5,262 nucleotides of DNA from Pseudomonadota bacterium (GTDB lineage Bacteria; Pseudomonadota; Gammaproteobacteria; Acidithiobacillales; Acidithiobacillaceae). Both the position numbers and the translations under genes were made by a program. The stretch lies in the NCBI GenBank assembly GCA_021839095.1, contig JAKCBU010000116.1:1-5262 (forward strand), in the 5' to 3' direction. Below the pieces are notes generated by a model. The model searched no databases. It was not told the DNA's origin and worked only from the letters and a program-made list of their open reading frames with translations. Below, one piece after another: positions 1-5,262 of this stretch (its first letter is position 1; each line of letters opens with the position of its first letter).

Positions 1-1
1 A

Positions 2-298
2 TTGAGCGCGCATGTCTGGGTCCATGCGCGCACCCGGGAAACCGTCTGGATAGAGGAGATCATCGACCTGATCGAGGCCGAGGCCTCCTGTCAGCTCTAC
101 GGACTGCTGAAGCGACCCGATGAAAAATATGTCACCGAATATGCCTATGATCACCCCAAGTTTGTCGAAGACATGGTGCGGGATGTCGCCCTGCGCTTAC
201 AGGACGATCAACGGGTGACCTGGTTCTCGGTTTCCTCGGAAAACTTCGAGTCGATTCACAATCATTCGGCTTACGCCATGATTGAAATGGAAAAATAA
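2..298 (+). CDS. folE2: GTP cyclohydrolase FolE2 (type IB), C-terminal part; 5' end outside window
   Basis: FolE2 converts GTP to 7,8-dihydroneopterin triphosphate and formate in the cytoplasm, the first step of folate synthesis and also of the queuosine/7-deazaguanine route. It is the alternative, metal-flexible form that replaces zinc-dependent FolE in many bacteria. Only the last 98 residues are here (the family is usually about 260-300 residues). The frame is open to the left edge, so the TTG at base 2 is an internal Leu codon, not a start. The diagnostic blocks are [20 protein letters not shown] (residues 27-46 of the fragment), [13 protein letters not shown] (51-63) and the terminal [13 protein letters not shown] (79-91), whose histidines match the region that supplies a metal ligand in the family. 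The cysteine/histidine metal site of the N-terminal half lies off the window. It ends in TAA three bases before aroC, in the same frame, so it is the upstream member of that operon. Family assignment is from remembered motifs and is strong. Confidence 0.93.
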   Translation: MSAHVWVHARTRETVWIEEIIDLIEAEASCQLYGLLKRPDEKYVTEYAYDHPKFVEDMVRDVALRLQDDQRVTWFSVSSENFESIHNHSAYAMIEMEK

Positions 299-301
299 CC
301 T

Positions 302-1393
302 ATGGCGGGCAGCAGTATCGGCGAGTGTTTTCGGGTCAGCACCTTTGGTGAGAGCCACGGGGCGGCCATCGGCTGCATTGTCGATGGCTGCCCTCCCGGA
401 TTGACCCTGGACGCTACGGATATCCAGGGTGAATTGGATCGTCGCCGTCCTGGTCAGTCGCGCCATACCACCCAACGCCGGGAAGCGGACCAGGTGGAGA
501 TTTTGTCCGGGGTCTTCGAGGGGCTCACCACCGGCACCCCCATCGGGCTCCTGATCCGCAACACCGACCAACGCTCCAAGGACTACGATAAAATCAAAGA
601 TCTGTTTCGTCCTGGCCATGCCGACTATACCTACCTGCAAAAGTACGGCATCCGCGACTATCGGGGGGGAGGGCGATCTTCGGCACGGGAAACGGCGACG
701 CGGGTCGCCGCCGGGGCGATCGCCCGCAAGTATTTGCGCGAGCGTGTCGGCGTGAATATACAAGCCTGGATGGCGCAAATGGGAGATATCCGGGCCGATG
801 ATTTTGACGCGGCGGAAATCGCGCGCAATGATTTCTTTTGTCCCGATGCCTTGGCCGCCACTCGCATGGCTGAATTTCTGGACACCTTGCGCAAGGAGGG
901 GGACTCCATCGGGGCGCGGGTGGACGCGCGGGTGACCGGGATGCCCGTCGGTCTCGGCGAACCGGTCTTTGATCGCCTGGAGGCGGATATCGCCAAAGCG
1001 CTGATGGGCATCAATGCGGTAAAGGCGGTAGCCGTGGGTGATGGTTTCGCGGTGGTGCAACAGCGCGGCAGCCAGCATGGGGATAGTCTGGCCCCACAAG
1101 GTTTTCTCAGCAATCACGCGGGCGGCGTGCTCGGAGGTATCTCTTCGGGACAGGATTTGATCTTGTCCGTGGCGATCAAACCCACCTCCAGCATCCGCAT
1201 CCCCCGGTGGACCATCGATGTGCATGGCCGGCCCGTCGAAGTGGTGACCACAGGCCGCCATGATCCTTGCGTCGGCATCCGGGCGGTCCCTATTGTCGAG
1301 GCCATGCTGGCCTTGGTGCTCATGGACCACTGGATGCGTCAGCGTGCCCAGAACGCCGATGCGCAGGCGCCTTTGACTCCCATCCCCGCCTAG
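302..1393 (+). CDS. aroC: Chorismate synthase
   Basis: AroC removes phosphate from 5-enolpyruvylshikimate-3-phosphate to give chorismate, the last shikimate step, using reduced FMN as a non-consumed cofactor; it acts as a cytoplasmic tetramer. The 363-residue product matches the usual length (E. coli 361) and aligns from the first residue ([20 protein letters not shown]). Visible signatures are GESHG at 16-20 with the conserved His19, [17 protein letters not shown] at 48-64, RPGHADYTY at 103-111 with the second catalytic-type His106, [11 protein letters not shown] at 121-131, [14 protein letters not shown] at 270-283, and [18 protein letters not shown] at 318-335. All key blocks are intact. 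Residues after about 353 ([10 protein letters not shown]) are a variable tail. The ATG is the only possible start, since the in-frame TAA of folE2 lies one codon upstream. The Shine-Dalgarno is weak (GGA at 289-291, inside folE2), so translation is probably coupled to folE2. No promoter is apparent in the gap. Chorismate feeds p-aminobenzoate, which links this gene to folE2 through folate. Confidence 0.98.
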   Translation: MAGSSIGECFRVSTFGESHGAAIGCIVDGCPPGLTLDATDIQGELDRRRPGQSRHTTQRREADQVEILSGVFEGLTTGTPIGLLIRNTDQRSKDYDKIKDLFRPGHADYTYLQKYGIRDYRGGGRSSARETATRVAAGAIARKYLRERVGVNIQAWMAQMGDIRADDFDAAEIARNDFFCPDALAATRMAEFLDTLRKEGDSIGARVDARVTGMPVGLGEPVFDRLEADIAKALMGINAVKAVAVGDGFAVVQQRGSQHGDSLAPQGFLSNHAGGVLGGISSGQDLILSVAIKPTSSIRIPRWTIDVHGRPVEVVTTGRHDPCVGIRAVPIVEAMLALVLMDHWMRQRAQNADAQAPLTPIPA

Positions 1394-1396
1394 GGC

Positions 1397-2566
1397 ATGC
1401 GGGCAGACCGGGAAGGAGGATGGCTTGCCGCCTTCTATTTCCTGTACTTTTGCGCCCTGGGGGCCTTCATGCCCTACTGGGGTCCCTGGTTGCACGCCCA
1501 GGGACAAGGGCCTTTGGCTATCGGCGTCCTCACCGCGGCGACGCAGTTCAGCAAGGTGCTGGCGCCCAATCTTTGGGGCTGGTTGGCCCATTTTTGGGGC
1601 AGCCGCCGGATCGTCCCGTGGGCGGCGCTGATCACCGCGGCGAGTTTTTTCGCCTTGTGTTTGGCCCGTGGACATTTCCCGATGCTTTTGCTGGTCACTT
1701 TGACCTTTTCCTTCTTTTGGGCGGCAACCCTGCCCCTGGTGGACGCGACCACCATGGATTGGGCACAGCACCGGGGCGCCGCCTATGGACGCATCCGGCT
1801 CTGGGGTTCCCTGGGCTTTATCGCGCTATCGCTGGGCATGGGCTGGTTGATCGCTCACTGGGGAATGACCGCCTTTTTGCCCGGAATTCTTGGCTTCCTG
1901 ATGGCCACCTGGTGGGTGAGTCGCTATTTGCCCTATGAAGGAGGGGGATCACCCATCCTCCACGCGGAGCGTCCCCGCCTTAGCGGCGCACTCCGTGAAC
2001 GCCATCTCTGGTTCTTCCTGCTGGCGGGTGTGTTGGAACAGGCCAGTCACGGCGCCTACTACGCTTTCTATTCCATTTACGCGGAGCAACACGGCCTGGA
2101 TAGCGTCACCGTCGGGATGCTCTGGGGTTTCGCCGTGCTTTGTGAGGTAGCGTTCTTCTGGGTCGGTGATCGCTTCATCCATCACTGGGGCGTACCCTGG
2201 GTCTTGGGCGGCGCCTTTCTCTTGACGGCGCTGCGCTGGGGCGTGATTGCCTGGTGGCCGGGACTGGTGTGGATCATTCTCGTGCAGACTCTGCACGCGG
2301 CCAGTTATGCCGCCTTTCATCTGGCGGCGGTGCATTGGGTGTCCGCGCGTTTTCCCTCCGCCCTGCGCGCGCGGGGTATGGCCCTCTATGCCAGTACGGT
2401 TTACGGCCTCGGCGGCGGCATTGGCGCTCTGGGGGCGGGTTGGTCCTGGGCCCACTGGGGAGGATCGGGTACTTTTACCGCCGCCGCGTTCCTCGCCCTT
2501 TCGGGTGTATTTTTCCTGATCTGGGCGTTAAGACCCCGCAGCGCCCTTGAAAAAAAGGTCAGCTGA
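1397..2566 (+). CDS. MFS transporter of the HcaT/LacY-like group (MFS_1_like), substrate unknown
   Basis: This is an inner-membrane secondary transporter of 389 residues with about 12 hydrophobic helices: roughly 9-29, 40-64, 73-90, 94-113, 134-153, 157-177, then a polar central loop (178-203), and 204-228, 237-257, 266-282, 286-312, 325-349, 358-378. It resembles E. coli HcaT (3-phenylpropionate permease) as I recall that sequence: D116 in [14 protein letters not shown] (130-138), [11 protein letters not shown] (218-228), E250 in helix 8, and H300 and H307 in helix 10 ([18 protein letters not shown]). The substrate cannot be told from this; phenylpropionate itself is not implied. Start: the ATG lies one codon after the aroC TAG in the same frame, and no later in-frame start fits because helix 1 begins at W9. 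There is no proper Shine-Dalgarno upstream, while a strong GGAGG sits inside the gene at 1415-1419. Oddities: 28 tryptophans (about 7%), His instead of the usual Asp in motif A after helix 2 (H65), and an HWG-like motif recurring four times. Its last codons carry the clpB promoter -35 box. Confidence 0.9.
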   Translation: MRADREGGWLAAFYFLYFCALGAFMPYWGPWLHAQGQGPLAIGVLTAATQFSKVLAPNLWGWLAHFWGSRRIVPWAALITAASFFALCLARGHFPMLLLVTLTFSFFWAATLPLVDATTMDWAQHRGAAYGRIRLWGSLGFIALSLGMGWLIAHWGMTAFLPGILGFLMATWWVSRYLPYEGGGSPILHAERPRLSGALRERHLWFFLLAGVLEQASHGAYYAFYSIYAEQHGLDSVTVGMLWGFAVLCEVAFFWVGDRFIHHWGVPWVLGGAFLLTALRWGVIAWWPGLVWIILVQTLHAASYAAFHLAAVHWVSARFPSALRARGMALYASTVYGLGGGIGALGAGWSWAHWGGSGTFTAAAFLALSGVFFLIWALRPRSALEKKVS

Positions 2567-2574
2567 TCCCATTT
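2546..2574 (+). promoter_or_regulatory. Probable sigma-32 (RpoH) heat-shock promoter of clpB
   Basis: CTTGAAA at 2546-2552 is an exact match to the sigma-32 -35 box, and it is preceded by CC as in the extended consensus. After a 14-nt spacer, TCCCATTT at 2567-2574 matches the -10 consensus CCCCATTT in seven of eight positions. The spacing lies in the accepted range. Transcription would start near 2580-2582, leaving a leader of about 23-25 nt before the clpB ATG. The -35 box overlaps codons 384-386 (Leu-Glu-Lys) of the transporter gene and the -10 box begins just after its TGA. clpB is a classic RpoH target in proteobacteria, so position and gene identity agree. No sigma-70 type -10 is seen at a matching distance. 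Confidence 0.85.
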
Positions 2575-2597
2575 CTCCGGCAACACCACCTGCGGAG
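2575..2597 (+). promoter_or_regulatory. Inverted repeat able to mask the clpB ribosome binding site
   Basis: CTCCG (2575-2579) is the exact reverse complement of CGGAG (2593-2597), which contains the clpB Shine-Dalgarno GGAG. The two arms are separated by a 13-nt loop, GCAACACCACCTG. The 5-bp stem has four G-C pairs and does not extend further, so it is modest in stability. The left arm sits between the sigma-32 -10 box and the expected start site, so it would be present in mRNA reading through from the upstream operon but mostly or wholly absent from the heat-shock transcript. A regulatory role is inference; a 5-bp match could be chance. Confidence 0.35.
2594..2597 (+). promoter_or_regulatory. 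Ribosome binding site of clpB
   Basis: GGAG ends 7 nt before the ATG at 2605, a near-ideal Shine-Dalgarno placement. It fixes that ATG as the start; no other in-frame start codon exists between the upstream in-frame TGA (2548-2550) and 2605. It is clearly stronger than the sites of the three upstream genes. Confidence 0.85.
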
Positions 2598-2604
2598 TTC
2601 CATC

Positions 2605-5205
2605 ATGCGTGCCGACAAACTCACCACCAAGTTTCAACAAGCCTTTCAAGAAGCGCAAAGTCTCGCGCTGTCCCAAGATCATCAACAGATGGAACCCGTC
2701 CATCTGCTCATCGCCTTTCTCGATCAGGAGGGCGGCATCGCCCGGCCGCTTCTGTCCAAGGCCGGGGTACAGGTGGATGCCCTTCGCAATCAATTGAGCC
2801 GCGCGCTGGAGTCCATGCCCCAGGTGCAGGGCCATCCGGGCGAAGTGCAGGTGGGCCGCGACCTGACCAATATGCTCAACCTGGCCGACAAGCTCAGCCA
2901 GAAGCGCGGCGATAGCTATATTTCCACCGAACACTTCCTGTTGGCGCTGATCGACGATAAGAGTGAAGCGGGGCGCCTGTTGAAAGCGGCGGGTGCGACC
3001 GCAAAAGATCTGGAACAAGCGGTCCACGACCTGCACGGTGGAGAAAAAATCCAGGACGCCAATGCGGAAGAACAACGTCAGGCGCTGGAAAAATACACCA
3101 TCGATTACACCGAACGCGCCAGTCAGGGCAAGCTGGACCCGGTCATTGGCCGGGATGACGAAATCCGTCGGACTATCCAGGTATTGCTGCGACGCGGTAA
3201 GAATAATCCCGTATTGATTGGTGAACCCGGTGTCGGTAAGACCGCTATCGTGGAAGGCCTGGCCTTGCGCATCATCAATGGCGAAGTGCCGGAATCCCTG
3301 CGCGACAGGCGTTTACTGGGTCTGGATCTGGGCGCGCTGATTGCGGGCGCAAAATTCCGGGGCGAGTTCGAGGAACGTCTGAAGTCTTTGCTCAACGATC
3401 TGGAGAAGAGTGAAGGAAAGATCATTCTTTTTATTGATGAAATTCATACATTGGTGGGGGCCGGCAAGGCCGAGGGTTCCATGGATGCGGGCAATATGCT
3501 GAAACCCGCCCTGGCGCGTGGCGAGCTGCATTGCATCGGCGCAACCACCTTGGACGAGTATCGCAAATATATTGAAAAGGATGCCGCTTTGGAGCGGCGT
3601 TTCCAACGGGTGTTGGTGGATGAGCCCAGCGTGGAAGACAGCATCGCCATCTTGCGCGGTCTGAAAGAGCGCTATGAAGCCCATCACGGCGTGCGTATCA
3701 CCGATCCGGCACTGGTCGCCGCGGCACAGCTCTCTCACCGTTATATCACCGACCGCAATCTGCCCGACAAAGCGATCGATCTGGTGGATGAGGCCGCTTC
3801 CCGGGTCAAGATGGAAATTGATTCCAAACCTCAGGAACTCGATGAACTGGAACGCCGCATCATCCAGCTCAACATCGAGCGCGTGGCGTTGGAGAAGGAA
3901 AAAGACGAAGCCAGTCGCAAACGGCTGGACCTTTTACAGACTCAAATCCGTGAATTGGATCGTAAATATCAAGAGTTGGAAGAGGTTTGGAAAGGTGAAA
4001 AGATGGCCATCGAGGGCACTTCACAAATTCAAAAAGAACTGGATCGAAAGCGGGTGGAATTGGATACGGCGCGTCGCGCCAACGACCTGGAACACATGGC
4101 GGAGCTACAATACAGTTCCATTCCCGCTCTGGAAGCGCAGTTGCATGCCGCGGAAGTCCGTGCGCAATCCGGAGGCGCTGGTACTAGGCCCACCCTGTTG
4201 CGCACCGAGGTGGGCGAGGAAGAGATCGCCGAGGTGGTAGCCCGTTGGACCGGGATCCCTGTCTCCAAAATGTTGGAGGGCGAGAAGGAAAAACTCCTGA
4301 AGATGGAAGAACGCTTGCAAGCGCGGGTAGTGGGACAGGACGAAGCCGTCACCGCTGTGGCCAATGCGATTCGCCGCTCCCGGGCAGGGTTGTCCGATCC
4401 CAAACGCCCCAACGGCTCCTTTCTCTTTCTGGGTCCCACGGGCGTGGGTAAGACCGAGCTTACCAAGGCGCTGGCCGAATTCCTCTTCGATAGTGAAGAT
4501 CATCTGGTGCGCATCGACATGAGCGAATTTATGGAAAAACATTCGGTGGCGCGTCTTATCGGCGCCCCTCCGGGGTATGTGGGATACGAAGAGGGCGGTT
4601 ACCTCACCGAAGCGGTGCGGCGTAAACCATATTCCGTGGTATTGCTGGATGAGGTGGAAAAAGCGCACGCGGAAGTCTTCAACATCCTCCTGCAAGTGCT
4701 GGATGATGGCCGTCTCACCGATGGACAGGGACGCACGGTGGATTTTCGCAATACGGTGATCGTGATGACTTCCAATCTTGGTTCCGACCGCATTCAAGAG
4801 TTCAACCGGAAGGGGGATTATGACGGTATGCGTGCCGCGGTGATGGCGGTGGTGCAGGATCATTTCCGCCCGGAATTCCTCAACCGCATCGATGAGTTGG
4901 TTATCTTCCATCCCCTGAGCGCGGTACAGCTCCGTGAGATCACCGCGATTCAAATGGGTTTCCTGCGGGCACGACTGCGCGAGCGGGACATGGATCTGGT
5001 GCTCAGCGATGGCGCGCTGGATCGTCTGGCCGAAGTGGGCTATGACCCGACTTATGGGGCACGTCCCTTGAAGCGGGTGATTCAGCGGGAAATCGAAAAC
5101 CCCCTGGCGCAGAAACTGTTGCGGGGTGATTTTGGACCAGGGGAAGTCATTGAAGTCCTGCTGGAAGGGGAACGCTTCACTTTTGCCGGGCGACGCCTGC
5201 ATTGA
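2605..5205 (+). CDS. clpB: ATP-dependent protein disaggregase ClpB (Hsp100)
   Basis: ClpB is a cytoplasmic hexameric AAA+ machine that pulls polypeptides out of aggregates together with DnaK/DnaJ/GrpE. The product has 866 residues (E. coli 857) and is intact. Domains: N-terminal Clp_N repeats (about 1-145), first ATPase (about 160-404) with Walker A GEPGVGKT (206-213, K212), Walker B ILFIDE (274-279) and arginines R331/R332; coiled-coil middle domain (about 405-525) with Y503 of the DnaK-responsive motif; second ATPase with Walker A GPTGVGKT (610-617, K616), Walker B VVLLDE (678-683), arginine finger R761 in FLNRID, and sensor-2 GAR (818-820). Pore loops are GAKFRG (248-253; Phe251 where E. 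coli has Tyr, a conservative change) and GYVG (657-660). The long middle domain and lack of a ClpP-binding loop exclude ClpA/ClpC. A small Gly-rich insertion near 522-528 accounts for the 5-residue offset from E. coli. Expression is likely heat-shock driven from the promoter at 2546-2574. Confidence 0.98.
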   Translation: MRADKLTTKFQQAFQEAQSLALSQDHQQMEPVHLLIAFLDQEGGIARPLLSKAGVQVDALRNQLSRALESMPQVQGHPGEVQVGRDLTNMLNLADKLSQKRGDSYISTEHFLLALIDDKSEAGRLLKAAGATAKDLEQAVHDLHGGEKIQDANAEEQRQALEKYTIDYTERASQGKLDPVIGRDDEIRRTIQVLLRRGKNNPVLIGEPGVGKTAIVEGLALRIINGEVPESLRDRRLLGLDLGALIAGAKFRGEFEERLKSLLNDLEKSEGKIILFIDEIHTLVGAGKAEGSMDAGNMLKPALARGELHCIGATTLDEYRKYIEKDAALERRFQRVLVDEPSVEDSIAILRGLKERYEAHHGVRITDPALVAAAQLSHRYITDRNLPDKAIDLVDEAASRVKMEIDSKPQELDELERRIIQLNIERVALEKEKDEASRKRLDLLQTQIRELDRKYQELEEVWKGEKMAIEGTSQIQKELDRKRVELDTARRANDLEHMAELQYSSIPALEAQLHAAEVRAQSGGAGTRPTLLRTEVGEEEIAEVVARWTGIPVSKMLEGEKEKLLKMEERLQARVVGQDEAVTAVANAIRRSRAGLSDPKRPNGSFLFLGPTGVGKTELTKALAEFLFDSEDHLVRIDMSEFMEKHSVARLIGAPPGYVGYEEGGYLTEAVRRKPYSVVLLDEVEKAHAEVFNILLQVLDDGRLTDGQGRTVDFRNTVIVMTSNLGSDRIQEFNRKGDYDGMRAAVMAVVQDHFRPEFLNRIDELVIFHPLSAVQLREITAIQMGFLRARLRERDMDLVLSDGALDRLAEVGYDPTYGARPLKRVIQREIENPLAQKLLRGDFGPGEVIEVLLEGERFTFAGRRLH
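3037..3051 (+). promoter_or_regulatory. Possible remnant of the internal start site for short ClpB
   Basis: In E. coli a GTG at codon 149 is used to make a shorter ClpB without the N-domain. Here the aligned codon 149 is ATC (3049-3051), but a Shine-Dalgarno-like GGTGGAG (3037-3043) sits 5 nt before it. No ATG, GTG or TTG occurs in frame close by; the next is a TTG at 3184-3186 inside the first ATPase domain. Either the short form is absent, or a rare non-standard start is used. The purine run also simply encodes Gly-Gly-Glu, so chance is quite possible. Confidence 0.2.
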
Positions 5206-5260
5206 GTAACGGAACAACGGCCGCTTGATCGACGACCTCGGCGTAGAACGCGGATAATTT
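5177..5260 (-). CDS. Possible C-terminal tail of a convergent gene, unrecognised
   Basis: Reading leftward from the right edge, a minus-strand frame stays open for 27 codons and ends at TGA (5179-5177), 29 nt inside the 3' end of clpB. The peptide reads [16 protein letters not shown] then [11 protein letters not shown]. Its codons favour G at the first position and G/C at the third, as expected of coding sequence here, and the peptide looks like an ordinary amphipathic helix. The piece is too short to assign to a family, and an open frame of this length also arises by chance. If real, clpB and this gene are convergent with overlapping 3' ends, which would fit the lack of a visible terminator in 5206-5262. 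Confidence 0.25.
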   Translation of the reverse strand, partial: KLSAFYAEVVDQAAVVPLLNAGVARQK

Positions 5261-5262
5261 CT

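Larger units (their letters stand above)
2..2566 (+). other. Predicted operon folE2-aroC-MFS
   Basis: The three genes are on one strand with gaps of exactly 3 nt (TAA-CCT-ATG at 296-304 and TAG-GGC-ATG at 1391-1399), no promoter or terminator between them, and poor ribosome binding sites for the second and third genes. Co-transcription and translational coupling are the simple inference. FolE2 and AroC feed the pterin and the p-aminobenzoate sides of folate respectively; whether the transporter shares this theme is unknown. The operon promoter and any earlier genes lie left of the window. No terminator separates the operon from clpB, so read-through into clpB is likely. Confidence 0.8.

Noticed and set aside
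197..1771. A 524-codon open frame on the minus strand spanning the end of folE2, all of aroC and part of the transporter gene.
   Set aside because: It crosses three well-supported genes, its product is rich in His, Gly, Pro and Arg with no recognisable domain, and long antisense frames are common opposite GC-biased codons.
1267..1938. A 223-codon + strand frame across the aroC-transporter junction, including an ATG at 1420 right after GGAGG.
   Set aside because: It is out of frame with both real genes, and its Arg/Gly/Pro-rich composition marks it as a shadow. The GGAGG touches the ATG with no spacer, so it is not a usable start.
2580..2604. RNA thermometer in the clpB leader of the heat-shock transcript.
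   Set aside because: The predicted leader of about 23-25 nt is too short to form a ROSE or fourU type structure, and no sequence in it pairs well with GGAG once the arm at 2575-2579 is excluded.
2401..3075. A 224-codon minus-strand open frame crossing the transporter-clpB junction.
   Set aside because: It covers the clpB promoter and the coding ends of two real genes, and its protein has no recognisable features.
4954..4965. Met-Gly-Phe at ClpB residues 784-786, resembling the IGF/IGL tripeptide that docks ClpP.
   Set aside because: It lies in the C-terminal small domain after the arginine finger, not in the loop between sensor 1 and the arginine finger where ClpP-binding loops occur; that region (about 725-755) has no such motif.
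4105..5217. A 370-codon minus-strand open frame opposite the second half of clpB.
   Set aside because: It is wholly antisense to the highly conserved second ATPase domain, has no family resemblance, and has a product typical of shadow frames (many His, Gln, Phe).
5225..5258. TTGATC (5225-5230) and GATAAT (5253-5258), looking like -35 and -10 boxes of a promoter for a gene beyond the window.
   Set aside because: The spacer is 22 nt, too long for sigma-70, and no better -35 is found at 16-18 nt from GATAAT.
5206..5262. Search for a rho-independent terminator after clpB.
   Set aside because: Only a short CGGCCG palindrome is present, with no stem-loop followed by a T run.

Overview
The window is an ordinary-looking piece of bacterial chromosome. 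It carries four genes packed head to tail on the + strand, with almost no spare DNA: the 3' end of folE2, complete aroC, a complete MFS transporter gene, and complete clpB. Sequence is moderately GC-rich. The proteins look proteobacterial: AroC, ClpB and the transporter follow the E. coli AroC, ClpB and HcaT sequences as I remember them. The overall flavour suggests an Acidithiobacillus-like organism. That placement is an impression from memory, not a search result.

Layout. Bases 2-298 are the C-terminal ~98 residues of GTP cyclohydrolase FolE2 (start outside the window). aroC (302-1393, chorismate synthase) follows after exactly 3 nt, and a 389-residue HcaT-like MFS permease (1397-2566) again after exactly 3 nt. 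These three genes share one reading frame and almost certainly one mRNA. The pairing of folE2 and aroC makes sense: FolE2 starts the pterin branch from GTP, and AroC makes chorismate, the precursor of p-aminobenzoate and the aromatic amino acids, so both halves of folate are served. The transporter's substrate is unknown.

clpB (2605-5205, 866 aa) is a full-length AAA+ disaggregase and a separate regulatory unit. A near-consensus sigma-32 (RpoH) heat-shock promoter lies across the last codons of the transporter gene and the short gap (2546-2574). A good ribosome binding site (GGAG, 2594-2597) precedes its ATG. Between them is an exact CTCCG/CGGAG inverted repeat that could mask that site in read-through mRNA but would be largely missing from an mRNA started at the heat-shock promoter. 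This is the most interesting regulatory idea here.

After clpB only 57 bases remain. They hold no obvious terminator. On the minus strand an open frame runs in from the right edge and stops inside the clpB 3' end (5177-5260), possibly the tail of a convergent gene. I see no RNA genes, mobile elements, CRISPR arrays or large repeats, and no sign of a novel multi-gene system. The observations worth following are small-scale: clpB control, internal sequence symmetry and tryptophan richness in the transporter, and translational coupling.
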